From the NCBI RefSeq assembly GCF_900141775.1, contig NZ_FSRI01000001.1:1768251-1832250 (forward strand): 64,000 bases of DNA. Direction: 5' to 3'. The notes beneath the pieces were generated by a model, which had not been told where the DNA came from, did not search any database, and worked only from the letters and a program-made list of their open reading frames with translations. The DNA comes from Salinivibrio sp. ES.052. GTDB lineage: Bacteria > Pseudomonadota > Gammaproteobacteria > Enterobacterales > Vibrionaceae. The translations under genes and the position numbers were made by a program. Positions within the stretch are counted from its first letter, which is position 1. Every line of letters begins with the position of its first letter. This document shows positions 26,967 through 36,022 of this stretch, piece after piece.

Positions 26967-28391
26967 TTATTTCTCATCCGCTATCAACTGCGGGTTAGGC
27001 TTATAGCCAATAAAGAAGGCGATAGTGGCCGCTATCGTGGCACCCACACCAATCATGGTGGCGATATTCATTGGTAGGCTAAAGCCAATTTCGGCATTGG
27101 CCAGGTAAGTGATTGTGACTGCAGTCATGAACATCGCAGGGATGGTGCACACCCAGTGTAACTTATCGCGTTTAATCAAATAAGCAGCCGCGGCCCATAG
27201 CATAATCATCGCGGTGGTTTGGTTGGCCCAGCCGAAGTAACGCCAAATCACGCCAAACTCCGCTTTGGTGATCAAAAAGCCCACCACAAACATAGGGACT
27301 GCAATCATCAGTCGCTTAACCATCGGTTTTTGCTGAATGTTCAAAAAGTCGGCGATAATCAAGCGTGCAGAGCGGAATGCCGTGTCGCCAGAGGTAATCG
27401 GTAACACAATAACACCCAATACTGCCATGATTCCGCCAACGGTACCAAGCAGCGAGGTGGATACCTCATGCACTACCGCGGCCGGGCCACCATTCGCCAG
27501 TGTTTGGTTCAGTGCTTCGCTCGATTCATAGAAGCTCAAACCTAGGCTACACCAGATAAGTGCAATGACGCCTTCGCCAATCATCGCCCCATAAAAGATA
27601 AAGCGGCCTGACTTTTCATTCTGCATACAACGCGCCATCAGAGGGGACTGAGTGGCGTGAAAACCTGATACCGCCCCACACGCAATAGTGATAAACAGCA
27701 GTGGCCACAGTGGCAGGTCAGTCGGGTGGAAGTTGGTAGCAAAATCCAGCCCTTGGCTGTAAAAGCTGTGATCGCTAACCGCCAAACCAATAATTAATCC
27801 TACTGACATAAATACCAGCAAAGCACCAAATACGGGATAGAAGCGACCAATAATTTTATCAATCGGTACCACCGTCGCCAGCACATAGTAGGCAAAGATA
27901 ATGCCCACCCACATGGCAACGCTCATCTCTGATAGGCTACCCAGCAACTTAGCCGGACCAAGTACAAAGACCACCCCAACTAACATCAACAGCAACACCG
28001 CAAAGAAGTTCATAAAATGTTTAGCGAAGTTACCCAGATGCTCACCCACCACGGAGGGCACAGACGCGCCATTAGCACGAACACTGAGCATGCCAGAGAA
28101 GTAGTCGTGCACCGCACCAGCGAAGATACAACCAAATACAATCCACAGCATCGCTACTGGGCCATAAAGTGCGCCAAGGATCGGACCAAATATAGGCCCG
28201 AGACCAGCAATATTTAATAGCTGGATGAGGTAGACTTTTTTATCTGACAATGGCACAAAATCCACGCCATCGTTCATGCTCATTGCGGGGGTCGCTTTTT
28301 GCGGCTTAGGCCCAAAGATCTTGGTGATAAAGGTGCCGTAGGTGAAATAACCGACAATCAAGGTCACCACACAAAGTAAAAACCAGGACAT
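26967..28391 (-). CDS. CstA/BtsT-family peptide or pyruvate transporter (short form)
   Basis: Integral membrane transporter of the carbon-starvation (CstA) family, with about a dozen hydrophobic segments. Family signatures are LLNIAGLGPIFGPILGALYGP, GCIFAGAVHDYFSGMLSVR, ACGAVSGFHATQSPLMARCMQNE and LPITSGDTAFRSARLI. With the start at 28391 (MSWFLLCVV, preceded by GGAGAG) it has 474 residues, the short form common in vibrios, against about 700 for E. coli CstA or BtsT. The frame stays open to 28478, but those residues are not hydrophobic and have no RBS. Tandem BtsR-like sites lie 100-127 bases upstream, and btsSR is a near neighbour, so pyruvate uptake under BtsSR control is the favoured role. 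Confidence 0.88.
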   Translation of the reverse strand: MSWFLLCVVTLIVGYFTYGTFITKIFGPKPQKATPAMSMNDGVDFVPLSDKKVYLIQLLNIAGLGPIFGPILGALYGPVAMLWIVFGCIFAGAVHDYFSGMLSVRANGASVPSVVGEHLGNFAKHFMNFFAVLLLMLVGVVFVLGPAKLLGSLSEMSVAMWVGIIFAYYVLATVVPIDKIIGRFYPVFGALLVFMSVGLIIGLAVSDHSFYSQGLDFATNFHPTDLPLWPLLFITIACGAVSGFHATQSPLMARCMQNEKSGRFIFYGAMIGEGVIALIWCSLGLSFYESSEALNQTLANGGPAAVVHEVSTSLLGTVGGIMAVLGVIVLPITSGDTAFRSARLIIADFLNIQQKPMVKRLMIAVPMFVVGFLITKAEFGVIWRYFGWANQTTAMIMLWAAAAYLIKRDKLHWVCTIPAMFMTAVTITYLANAEIGFSLPMNIATMIGVGATIAATIAFFIGYKPNPQLIADEK

Positions 28392-28490
28392 AGTTGCTCT
28401 CCGTGTCGTTAGCAGCGATTCTGCCAATTTTTTAGTAAGGTACACATGCCATTCTGCCGGGTTATTGGTCGAACTCACGTCCTTTCGCCG

Positions 28491-28518
28491 CGAGTGGTCG
28501 CATGCTCAAATAAGCGGT
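28491..28518 (-). promoter_or_regulatory. Candidate tandem BtsR-binding sites
   Basis: On the minus strand ACCGCTTA (28518-28511), twelve bases, then ACCACTCG (28498-28491). From memory, the E. coli BtsR motif is ACC[G/A]CT[C/T]A as a direct repeat with about 13 bases between. The first copy matches fully and the second in seven of eight positions. The insertion sequence lies upstream of the pair and leaves it intact. Confidence 0.55.
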
Positions 28519-28667
28519 TGTGAGGAGAATTAAGCGGCACAGACATGGGGAATAGCTTTGTGTCAGGTAACGTTATCTCAGGTAGCTTTGGGGAGTTCGC
28601 TTTGGGGGAGGTTTATAGTAGCGGGAAAGTTTATAGTGTGTCCCGTCCTAATATAGGTTGACAGTTT

Positions 28668-29435
28668 TTAGGCCAGCTCCAGTAGCTGGCCTTTTTTATT
28701 ATGCACCTGATTGGGGGTTGCCATACTTAAACTTAGGTGCGGTCTCATTTCGTTGTATATCGCTATCGATTCTTTTACCAATATTTTAAGCTCTGTCAGT
28801 GTCTTACACCGGTACAGTAAAAACTCATGCTTCAGTATGCCATTGACTCTTTCCGCTAACGCGTTTTGGTAGCAATCATAACCATCCGTCATCGACGGCT
28901 GGATTTGACTCTCCTGTAGCGCACTCTGATAAACGGCTGAGCAGTATTGCGAACCTCGGTCTGAGTGATGTACCGCATTGCCGATATAGCGCTTATCTTT
29001 GACGGCCATTTTCAGCGCTTTCACTACATTGTCGACTTTCATATCTTCGCTAACGTGATGACCCACTATCTTGCGTGAGTTGGCATCGGTCACCAGTGAC
29101 AGATAGTGCACACCTTGGTCTGATTCAACATAAGTGATGTCGCTGACCAGTATATGCGCAGCATCATGCAGTCCGTCTTCTTTTAGCAGGTTAGGATGCT
29201 TCTTCATCCAGTGCTTACTACACGTAGTTTTTGTGTAGCTTTTCTTGGGTTTAACCAGTAAGCCTTCGCTTCTCAGATAGCTAAAAAACCCGTCTCGCCC
29301 TAGCTTAATTTCGTGTTCAACTAGCTTGGGCTTTACCAACGCGTAGAGCTTACGCGCCCCTAACCTCGGCATATACTTACGCCAGTATTGGACCCAGTCT
29401 CTGATGATTGATAGTTCAGCTCTTCGGCTTTCCAT
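28668..29435 (-). CDS. IS3-family transposase, OrfB (copy 1)
   Basis: Catalytic part of the transposase, with an integrase core. DDE residues are in LVSDITYVESDQGVHYLSLVTDANS (first Asp), HHSDRGSQYCSAVY (second Asp) and YQNALAERVNGILKHEFL (Glu). The 255-residue frame from ATG 29435 lacks the N-terminal HTH_21-like region, which is read in the same frame from further upstream. The functional product is probably the OrfAB fusion made by -1 slippage at 29552-29546, giving about 409 residues. Ends 29 bases inside the IS right end. Confidence 0.9.
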   Translation of the reverse strand: MESRRAELSIIRDWVQYWRKYMPRLGARKLYALVKPKLVEHEIKLGRDGFFSYLRSEGLLVKPKKSYTKTTCSKHWMKKHPNLLKEDGLHDAAHILVSDITYVESDQGVHYLSLVTDANSRKIVGHHVSEDMKVDNVVKALKMAVKDKRYIGNAVHHSDRGSQYCSAVYQSALQESQIQPSMTDGYDCYQNALAERVNGILKHEFLLYRCKTLTELKILVKESIAIYNEMRPHLSLSMATPNQVHNKKGQLLELA

Positions 29436-29500
29436 TCGAGCAACGGCTTGATAGACACCTTGCCGAGAAATGCCTGTGGCACGACATGCCGCCGCTAACT

Positions 29501-29896
29501 TTATTTTACTTTTGGCTTTGGCTTGCCAGATGTACCGGATAAGTACTTTTTTCTGAGGCCGGCTCCGTACTCATTGTCCATGATATCGACCATACCATTG
29601 AGGATTTGGTTACGCAGTTTCTCTTCGGCTAACTCACGCTCAAGGCGCTTGATAGTTTCGGATGGGGTTTCTTTTGAATGTGGCATAAGGGGATGCTGAA
29701 ATGGCTTCGACCAATCGAGTCTACCATGTTTTCTGAGCCAGACGAGTACCGTTGAGCGGCCCTGAATGCCAAAACGGGCTTGAGCTTGTTTGTACGTCAT
29801 TTCGCCTTTTTCAACACGCTCTACAACGCCTAATTTAAAGGCTAAGGTGTAATCACGTTGCGTGCGCTTACGGCTTGAATTACTTGATGTTGTCAT
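29501..29896 (-). CDS. IS3-family OrfA, helix-turn-helix protein (copy 1)
   Basis: 131-residue DNA-binding protein of IS3-type elements. Residues 14-60 (RDYTLAFKLGVVERVEKGEM, TYKQAQARFGIQGRSTVLVW) form the helix-turn-helix that binds the terminal repeats. Residues about 85-112 form a leucine-zipper-like helix (IKRLERELAEEKLRNQILNGM). The A AAA AAG heptamer near the 3' end is in the correct phase for -1 frameshifting into orfB. Identical to the orfA of copy 2. Confidence 0.92.
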   Translation of the reverse strand: MTTSSNSSRKRTQRDYTLAFKLGVVERVEKGEMTYKQAQARFGIQGRSTVLVWLRKHGRLDWSKPFQHPLMPHSKETPSETIKRLERELAEEKLRNQILNGMVDIMDNEYGAGLRKKYLSGTSGKPKPKVK

Positions 29897-29944
29897 AAAG
29901 AAGTCCTCTTTATGTCAACGTATTTCAGGACGGGACAGTGCGAT

Positions 29945-29976
29945 TAAAAAAGCCCGTCCTGTCGGACGGGCTTTTT
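29945..29976 (-). terminator. Intrinsic terminator of the rpsP-rimM-trmD-rplS operon
   Basis: AGCCCGTCC/GGACGGGCT with a four-base loop; six T follow on the minus strand. The IS target duplication starts four bases beyond it. Confidence 0.92.
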
Positions 29977-29998
29977 GAGCAATAAACGCCAAGGGCGA

Positions 29999-30352
29999 TT
30001 ATTTCTTGTTAAGACGCTCTTTGATTCGAGCTGACTTACCAGAACGCTCACGCAGGTAGTACAGTTTGGCACGACGTACTGCACCGCGACGTTTAACAGT
30101 AATGCTGTCGATAACTGGCGAATGGATTTGGAAGGTACGCTCTACACCTTCACCGCTAGAAATTTTACGTACGGTGAATGCAGTGTGCAGGCCACGGTTG
30201 CGCTTAGCAATAACCACACCTTCATATGGCTGCAGACGCTCACGGTTACCTTCTTTTACTTTAAGCTGTACCAGGACAGTGTCACCCGCTTGAAACTCAG
30301 GCAGGTCTTTTTTCATTTGCTCGTCTTCGAGCTGCTTGATGATGTTACTCAT
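29999..30352 (-). CDS. rplS: 50S ribosomal protein L19
   Basis: Large-subunit ribosomal protein at the 30S-50S interface. The 117 residues match bL19 throughout: [80 protein letters not shown]. It is the last gene of rpsP-rimM-trmD-rplS and is followed by a strong terminator. The first few residues ([20 protein letters not shown]) are typical. Confidence 0.97.
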   Translation of the reverse strand: MSNIIKQLEDEQMKKDLPEFQAGDTVLVQLKVKEGNRERLQPYEGVVIAKRNRGLHTAFTVRKISSGEGVERTFQIHSPVIDSITVKRRGAVRRAKLYYLRERSGKSARIKERLNKK

Positions 30353-30380
30353 TATTTATAACCCTAGAATAAACTGAAAC

Positions 30381-31136
30381 TCAATTTGATTCGGCACTTG
30401 CACGCTGTTCGTTAACGAATTCGGCAAGTAATGATTCCTGTTCGTCAGTCAGAGCTAGGTTTTCCAGGAGCTCTGGTCGTCGTAGCCAAGTGCGACCTAG
30501 CGATTGCTTTAATCGCCAGCGACGAATGTCCTTATGGTTGCCGGATTTTAGCACCTCAGGTACCACCAACCCATCTAACCGCTCAGGACGCGTGTAATGT
30601 GGACAGTCTAGCAACCCGTTGGCAAAGGAATCTTCCTCTGCTGACGCCATGTCGCCCAATACGCCCGGTACAAACCGTGCAACGGCATCGACTAACGTCA
30701 TCGCGGGTAGCTCGCCTCCACTGAGCACAAAATCGCCCACTGACCATTCTTCGTCAACGTGAGTTTGAATAATGCGCTCGTCTACCCCTTCATACCGGCC
30801 GCAAATCAAAATAAGTTTGTCATTGCTAGCCAGTGATTCAACCCCCGCTTGATCGAGCTTGCGCCCTTGCGGAGAGAGGTAAACCACTTTCGCTTTATCG
30901 CCTGCGGCGTGTTTGGCTGCGTGAATGGCATCGCGTAAAGGCTCCACCATCATCAACATACCTGGGCCACCACCGTAAGGTCGATCATCAACCGTGCGAT
31001 GTTTGTCTTGTGTGAAGTCACGCGGATTCCACATCTCGACGTTCAAAAGCCCTTTTTTTACCGCTTGGCCCGTGACTCCAAAATCAGTGACCGCTCGGAA
31101 CATTTCTGGAAACAGGCTGATAATGCCAACCCACAT
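30381..31136 (-). CDS. trmD: tRNA (guanine-N1-)-methyltransferase
   Basis: Makes m1G37 in tRNAs with G36, preventing +1 frameshifting, with S-adenosylmethionine. The trefoil-knot SPOUT motifs are clear: [13 protein letters not shown] at the start, [46 protein letters not shown] and [17 protein letters not shown]. It has 251 residues (E. coli 255). The order rpsP-rimM-trmD-rplS is the conserved one. Confidence 0.97.
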   Translation of the reverse strand: MWVGIISLFPEMFRAVTDFGVTGQAVKKGLLNVEMWNPRDFTQDKHRTVDDRPYGGGPGMLMMVEPLRDAIHAAKHAAGDKAKVVYLSPQGRKLDQAGVESLASNDKLILICGRYEGVDERIIQTHVDEEWSVGDFVLSGGELPAMTLVDAVARFVPGVLGDMASAEEDSFANGLLDCPHYTRPERLDGLVVPEVLKSGNHKDIRRWRLKQSLGRTWLRRPELLENLALTDEQESLLAEFVNEQRASAESN

Positions 31137-31161
31137 ATTTCCGCTCGCTTACTGTTGGAGT

Positions 31162-31689
31162 TTAAAAACCAGGATCCCAGTCAACTTCGATCCGTTGAGC
31201 AGTGCGATCAATCGACTTGATGACCTGCTCTTCAAGGAACGGAATTAAGCGTTCCTTTTTGCCAAAAGCATCTTTTAGGTTGGCTTTGACGACGAGTACG
31301 TCGTTTGAGCCAGTTTCTAGCATGTCTGTCACAGTACCGAGGTGATAGCCTTTTGCATTCACCACGTCCATGCCAAACAACTCGCGCCAATAAAACTCTT
31401 CATCCGATAGAGCAGGAAGTGCTTGTGCACTGACTGCAATCTCAGCATTGGTCAGCATCTGCGCATCTTCGCGCTGATCCAGCCCTTTGAGTTTGGCAAC
31501 ATACCCTTTGTTGTGGCGTTTCCAGTCTTCAATCTCGAAACGTTGCCACTGCCCGCGCACCTGGATAAACCAAGGTGAGTAGGCAAAGATGCTGTCAGCT
31601 TCTTCAGTGTAAGAAAAAATCTTGAGCCAGCCTCGAATGCCGTAAGACGAGCCAAGCTTGCCGACGACGATAGTTTCTTGCTCACTCAT
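31162..31689 (-). CDS. rimM: Ribosome maturation factor RimM
   Basis: Assists assembly of the 30S head by binding S19. The N-terminal RimM domain has [28 protein letters not shown]; the C-terminal PRC-barrel has [31 protein letters not shown] and [15 protein letters not shown]. The frame is open to a GTG at 31710 that would add seven residues; the ATG at 31689 is preferred because [11 protein letters not shown] starts just before the conserved domain, although its ribosome-binding site (AAGAAG) is weak. 175 residues from this start. Cotranscribed with rpsP. Confidence 0.94.
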   Translation of the reverse strand: MSEQETIVVGKLGSSYGIRGWLKIFSYTEEADSIFAYSPWFIQVRGQWQRFEIEDWKRHNKGYVAKLKGLDQREDAQMLTNAEIAVSAQALPALSDEEFYWRELFGMDVVNAKGYHLGTVTDMLETGSNDVLVVKANLKDAFGKKERLIPFLEEQVIKSIDRTAQRIEVDWDPGF

Positions 31690-31717
31690 TTCTTCTTTTA
31701 ACCCTGACACTGATTAC

Positions 31718-31966
31718 TTACGCTGCTTTCGCGGCGTCTTTAACAAGCTTAGCGACACGGTCAGAAACCGTTGCGCCTTCGCCAACCCAGTGATTTACAC
31801 GATCTAGGTCAAGGCGTAATTTCTCTTCCTGGCCTTGAGCAACCGGGTTAAAGAAACCAATTTTCTCGATGAAGCGACCGTCGCGCGCCTGGCGGCTGTC
31901 AGCTACAACGATTTGATAAAATGGGCGTTTTTTCGCGCCATGACGTGCCAAACGAATGGTTACCAT
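31718..31966 (-). CDS. rpsP: 30S ribosomal protein S16
   Basis: First gene of the operon. bS16 sequence, 82 residues: [25 protein letters not shown] then [16 protein letters not shown] and [32 protein letters not shown] precedes the start. A promoter and a leader hairpin lie upstream. Confidence 0.97.
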   Translation of the reverse strand: MVTIRLARHGAKKRPFYQIVVADSRQARDGRFIEKIGFFNPVAQGQEEKLRLDLDRVNHWVGEGATVSDRVAKLVKDAAKAA

Positions 31967-31997
31967 ATCGTCCTCATTTGCATTACTTAATAAAATT

Positions 31998-32027
31998 GGC
32001 CCCGTTTCGCGTGAGCAATGCGGGGCC
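31998..32027 (-). promoter_or_regulatory. Leader hairpin of the rpsP operon
   Basis: GGCCCCG and CGGGGCC form a seven-base-pair GC-only stem with a 16-base loop in the 5' leader, about 32 bases before the rpsP start. On the minus strand it is followed by AATTTTATT, so it may act as a weak attenuator or only stabilise the mRNA. Confidence 0.5.
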
Positions 32028-32050
32028 TCGTGCCAAAATAAAGCTCGGGA

Positions 32051-32078
32051 ATTTTACTCTTTATTGCTGTGAATGCAA
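32051..32078 (-). promoter_or_regulatory. Candidate promoter of the rpsP operon
   Basis: Minus strand TTGCAT (32078-32073), 16 bases, TAAAAT (32056-32051). It lies between ffh and rpsP and gives a leader of about 80 bases that contains the hairpin at 31998-32027. Confidence 0.6.
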
Positions 32079-32172
32079 CTGGTTTAGTCAAATTTCCACC
32101 AGCTGTCCCAAGCCTCACAGCGAGTTATCATGCCTGCTAGCACTGGGCTAACAGGCAAAATATCGAATCTAA

Positions 32173-33555
32173 TTAGCCCATGAATCCGCCAGGACCACCT
32201 GGACCACCGCCCGGTGGCATCATCCCCTTCATTTGGCGCATCATGTTGCGCATCCCACCTTTCTGCATTTTCTTCATCATTTTCTGCATCTGGGTAAACT
32301 GCTTAAGGAGACGGTTCACGTCTTGCACTTGCGTCCCCGAACCGGCGGCTATCCGTTTTTTACGTGATCCCTTGATGATTTCAGGGCGCTGACGCTCACG
32401 TGGCGTCATCGAATTGATGATCGCTTCCATCTGTAAGAACATCTTATCATCAACGTTGTCTTTTACATTGTCAGGTACATTGGACATGCCAGGTAGCTTG
32501 TCCATCATTCCCATCATGCCGCCCATCCCTTTCATTTGTTCAAGCTGGTCGCGGAAGTCTGCCAAGTCAAAGCCTTTTTTCTGCTTAAACTTCTTGGCCA
32601 TTCTCTCTGCTTTATCTTGATCGACATTGCGTTCAAGATCTTCAATAAGCGAGAGCACATCGCCCATCCCCAATATACGGGATGCCACCCGGTCTGGATG
32701 GAATGGTTCAAGAGCATCGGTTTTTTCCCCTACACCCAAGAATTTAATCGGCTTGCCAGTGATATGACGGACAGATAACGCCGCACCACCGCGGGCATCA
32801 CCATCAACCTTAGTCAGTACCACGCCGGTTAGTGCCAATGCGTCGTTAAAGGCTTTTGCCGTATTCGCCGCATCTTGACCCGTCATGGAATCGACCACAA
32901 ACAAGGTCTCAACCGGATTCACCGCACTATGAACGTCTTTAATTTCGCCCATCATGGCGTCATCGACGTGCAAACGGCCCGCCGTATCGACGATGACGAC
33001 GTCATAAAATTTTAGTTTACCGTGTTCAAGTGCCGCTTTGGCGATGTCCACAGGATCTTGATCGGCACTCGACGGGAAGAAGTCCACCCCCACTTCGCTT
33101 GCCAAGGTCTCTAGCTGTTTAATCGCCGCGGGGCGATACACATCCGCTGACACCACCAATACTTTCTTTTTCTCTTGCTCGGCAAGCATTTTACCCAGCT
33201 TGCCCACACTGGTGGTTTTACCCGCCCCTTGCAAGCCCGCCATCAAAATTACCGCGGGTGGCTGCGCAGCCAAGTCGAGTTTTTCATTAGCATCGCCCAT
33301 CACCGCTTCGAGCTCGGCTTGGACAATCTTGATAAACTCTTGCCCTGGGGTCAGGCTTTTGGAGACTTCAATGCCTACGGCGCGTTCTTTGACGCGTTTG
33401 ACAAAATCACGGACCACAGGGAGCGCGACATCGGCTTCCAGCAGCGCCATACGCACTTCGCGTAGGGTTTCTTTGATATTGTCTTCCGTTAATCGACCGC
33501 GGCCGCTCACATTTTTGAGCGTCCGGGATAAACGTTCTGATAAGTTTTCAAACAT
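32173..33555 (-). CDS. ffh: Signal recognition particle GTPase Ffh
   Basis: Binds signal sequences and 4.5S RNA and targets inner-membrane proteins to FtsY/SecYEG. N domain (1-85), G domain with LMAGLQGAGKTTSVGKLGKML (near residue 105), DTAGRLHVDDAMM, LTKVDGDARGGAALSV, and M domain (about 330-460) with a methionine-rich end (MMKKMQKGGMRNMMRQMKGMM) and a Gly/Pro tail. It has 460 residues (E. coli 453). Lies upstream of the rpsP operon and divergent from ypjD, a conserved arrangement. Confidence 0.97.
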   Translation of the reverse strand: MFENLSERLSRTLKNVSGRGRLTEDNIKETLREVRMALLEADVALPVVRDFVKRVKERAVGIEVSKSLTPGQEFIKIVQAELEAVMGDANEKLDLAAQPPAVILMAGLQGAGKTTSVGKLGKMLAEQEKKKVLVVSADVYRPAAIKQLETLASEVGVDFFPSSADQDPVDIAKAALEHGKLKFYDVVIVDTAGRLHVDDAMMGEIKDVHSAVNPVETLFVVDSMTGQDAANTAKAFNDALALTGVVLTKVDGDARGGAALSVRHITGKPIKFLGVGEKTDALEPFHPDRVASRILGMGDVLSLIEDLERNVDQDKAERMAKKFKQKKGFDLADFRDQLEQMKGMGGMMGMMDKLPGMSNVPDNVKDNVDDKMFLQMEAIINSMTPRERQRPEIIKGSRKKRIAAGSGTQVQDVNRLLKQFTQMQKMMKKMQKGGMRNMMRQMKGMMPPGGGPGGPGGFMG

Positions 33556-33736
33556 GCGTTACTCGCCCACTCGTCCTATTGGCCCATGATTTTTCATCTG
33601 GGTGCAATCGCTGTCGCGAAATTACTGAGATTATACCGCAATCCCCCCATCACTTGCATGTATCGATAGCGACAGAGATTGAGGCAAGGTATACTCACAC
33701 CTTCATTCTTATTGATTAACTGACTGATCGGTGACG

Positions 33737-34534
33737 ATGGAAATTCTGACAGCCTTATTCGCATCACTGCTTTATCTGGCCGCCATTTTGCAGATCATCC
33801 CCGGCTTGTCCAGCAACAATCAAATTAGTGCGAAGCCGGTCTTTTTCACCGCATTGGCTGCGCTGGCGTTACATGCTTATCTGCTTAAAGATCTGATTTT
33901 ATCAGGCACCGGGCAGAATCTTAGCATGCTTAACGTCGCCTCCTTGGTGAGTTTTATCATTGCGATGATGACCACCGGGCTAATTTTCCGATTGCGGCTG
34001 TGGTTCTTGCTGCCGGTGGTTTATGCCTTTGCGGGCTTAAACCTTGCGAGCGCGACCCTGCTGCCTGGTGCCTTCATTACGCATCTTGAATCACACCCAG
34101 AAGTGCTATTGCATATCTCTCTGGCGCTGTTCTCATACTCAACATTGATGATCGCGACCCTATATGCCTTACAATTAGCATGGCTGGATTATCAGCTCAA
34201 ACACAAAAAGCGTCAGGTCATTAATCATAATGTTCCTCCTTTAATGATGGTGGAACGCCAGCTTTTCAACATTATTTTAGTCGGACAGGTATTATTAACC
34301 TTCACTCTAATTTCTGGGTTTGTCTTTGTCGATGACATGTTTGCGCAAGGGAAAGCGCACAAAGCCTTCCTCTCAATGGCGGCTTGGGTCGTGTATGGTG
34401 TTCTGCTTTGGGGTCACTATCAATCAGGCTGGCGTGGACGTCGGGTGGTCTGGTTTAGTATTGTGGGCGCCTTTCTACTCACATTGGCCTATTTTGGCAG
34501 CCGATTTGTTCGTGAGATTTTGATCACTGGCTAA
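33737..34534 (+). CDS. ypjD: YpjD, CcsA-like inner-membrane protein
   Basis: Multi-spanning membrane protein (about eight hydrophobic segments) of the cytochrome c assembly CcsA-like family, commonly found between ffh and the CNNM/CorE-like gene in gammaproteobacteria. LIFRLRLWFLLPVVYAFAGL and the HISLALFSYSTLMIATLYALQLAWLDYQLK region resemble the family. The function is not established; it lacks the strict WWD haem motif of CcsA. The start may be GTG 33731 or ATG 33737; neither has a strong RBS. Probably cotranscribed with the next gene. Confidence 0.82.
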   Translation: MEILTALFASLLYLAAILQIIPGLSSNNQISAKPVFFTALAALALHAYLLKDLILSGTGQNLSMLNVASLVSFIIAMMTTGLIFRLRLWFLLPVVYAFAGLNLASATLLPGAFITHLESHPEVLLHISLALFSYSTLMIATLYALQLAWLDYQLKHKKRQVINHNVPPLMMVERQLFNIILVGQVLLTFTLISGFVFVDDMFAQGKAHKAFLSMAAWVVYGVLLWGHYQSGWRGRRVVWFSIVGAFLLTLAYFGSRFVREILITG

Positions 34535-34638
34535 ATGTAGCATGCTGGTGGCTAGGCTGACCGGCCACCCAAACGCGCGTCTATAGTATACACTCGAGCA
34601 TACGCTCGGATTTTCAAACAAACGTAAGGAACAGTTCG

Positions 34639-35919
34639 TTGGACGACATATCGACGGGAATATTAATTTCCCTTTTGGTATTGCTTATCGTCATTTCCGG
34701 TTATTTTTCCGGGTCTGAGACAGGCATGATGGCACTCAACCGATACCGGTTACGCCACCTTTCTAAATCAGGCCACAGTGGCGCTAAGCGGGTCGAAAAA
34801 CTGCTTACTCGGCCAGACCGACTGATCGGACTGATCCTGATCGGTAATAACCTGGTGAATATTCTTGCCTCTTCGATCGCAACCGTCTTAGGGTTACGCC
34901 TCTATGGGGATGCGGGGATTGCGATTGCAACCGGTGTCCTGACCATGGTGATCTTGGTCTTTGCCGAGGTCACGCCAAAAACACTTGCTGCCCTTTACCC
35001 TGAACGTGTGTCTTTTATCAGTAGCTACGTGCTGACGATTCTGATGAAGGTATTCTATCCGCTCGTGAGCCTAGTGAACTTTATCACCAATGGCTTTTTA
35101 CGTTTGCTCGGGCTGGGGGCGAAAGCCGATAGCAAAGATAGCTTAAGCACCGAAGAGCTGCGTACAATTGTAAACGAGGCAGGTAGCTTGATCCCTCGTC
35201 GTCACCAGCATATGTTGCTGTCTATCCTTGAGCTTGAAGAAGTGACCGTGGATGACATCATGGTACCGCGCAATGAGATCACCGGGATCAATATCAATGA
35301 TGACTGGAAATCAATCATGCGCCAATTTACGCATGCCCCACATGGGCGAATGGTGCTGTATCGCGATACAATTGATGAAGTCGTCGGGATGCTACGAGTC
35401 CGCAAAGCCTATCGCTTGATGGTAGAGAAAAACGAATTTAATAAAGAGACACTGCTTCGCGCCGCGGATGAAGTCTACTTTATTCCTGAAGGCACACCAT
35501 TAAACGTGCAAATGCTTAAGTTCCAGCGTAACAAGCAACGTATTGGTTTGGTGGTTGACGAATATGGCGACATGATTGGCTTGGTCACCTTAGAAGATAT
35601 TTTGGAAGAGATCGTAGGCGAGTTCACTACGTCTCTATCACCTAGCCTGGCGGAAGAAATCACACCACTCACCGATGGTGGCTATTTAATTGAGGGCAGC
35701 GCCAATATCCGCGATTTAAATAAAAGCCTTAACTGGGCATTGCCAACCGACGGGCCTCGTACCCTAAATGGCTTGATCCTCGAGCACTTGGAAGATATTC
35801 CTAACAATCGCTTGAGCATTGAAATCGACGGCCATCATATTGAGATTGTCGATGTGGCTGACAATATGATCAAACAAGTGAAAGTGTTACCCGCCAAACA
35901 GCCAGCAGCCAGTCTGTAG
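34639..35919 (+). CDS. yfjD: CNNM/CBS-domain protein, YfjD (CorE) type
   Basis: Predicted divalent-cation transport or efflux protein. N-terminal CNNM (DUF21) membrane domain (about 1-190) with ISGYFSGSETGMMALNRYRLRHL and RLIGLILIGNNLVNILASSIATV; paired CBS domains (about 205-335; VDDIMVPRNEITGI, GLVVDEYGDMIGLVTLEDILEEIVGEF); C-terminal CorC_HlyC domain (about 345-420). 426 residues, as E. coli YfjD. The TTG start at 34639 is well supported by AAGGA eight bases before and by alignment with the E. coli N-terminus. Immediately downstream of ypjD; a strong bidirectional terminator follows. Confidence 0.92.
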   Translation: MDDISTGILISLLVLLIVISGYFSGSETGMMALNRYRLRHLSKSGHSGAKRVEKLLTRPDRLIGLILIGNNLVNILASSIATVLGLRLYGDAGIAIATGVLTMVILVFAEVTPKTLAALYPERVSFISSYVLTILMKVFYPLVSLVNFITNGFLRLLGLGAKADSKDSLSTEELRTIVNEAGSLIPRRHQHMLLSILELEEVTVDDIMVPRNEITGININDDWKSIMRQFTHAPHGRMVLYRDTIDEVVGMLRVRKAYRLMVEKNEFNKETLLRAADEVYFIPEGTPLNVQMLKFQRNKQRIGLVVDEYGDMIGLVTLEDILEEIVGEFTTSLSPSLAEEITPLTDGGYLIEGSANIRDLNKSLNWALPTDGPRTLNGLILEHLEDIPNNRLSIEIDGHHIEIVDVADNMIKQVKVLPAKQPAASL

Positions 35920-35960
35920 CGAGGCGAGATACGATTCGGAACTCGGTTTTATCGCCCATA

Positions 35961-35991
35961 AAAAAGGTGTGGTCATTGACCACACCTTTTT
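35961..35991. terminator. Bidirectional terminator between the CNNM gene and luxQ
   Basis: A perfect 14-base-pair stem (AAAAAGGTGTGGTC and its complement) has a three-base loop and A/T runs on both sides. Confidence 0.93.
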
Positions 35992-36022
35992 CGTATGGAA
36001 TGAGATCAAACAGGCAGCCCAC

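Larger units (their letters stand above)
28639..29937 (-). mobile_element. IS3-family insertion sequence, copy 1
   Basis: A complete 1299-bp element bounded by imperfect terminal inverted repeats (about 25 bp with 22 matches) beginning TGTCCCGTCCT at each end. It is flanked by a 3-bp direct duplication GTG (28636-28638 and 29938-29940). It carries orfA and orfB with an IS3-type DDE transposase and a frameshift site. The encoded proteins are identical to those of copy 2 at 60289-61587, which lies in the opposite orientation. It sits between the rplS terminator and the CstA-type gene and interrupts no gene. Confidence 0.95.
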
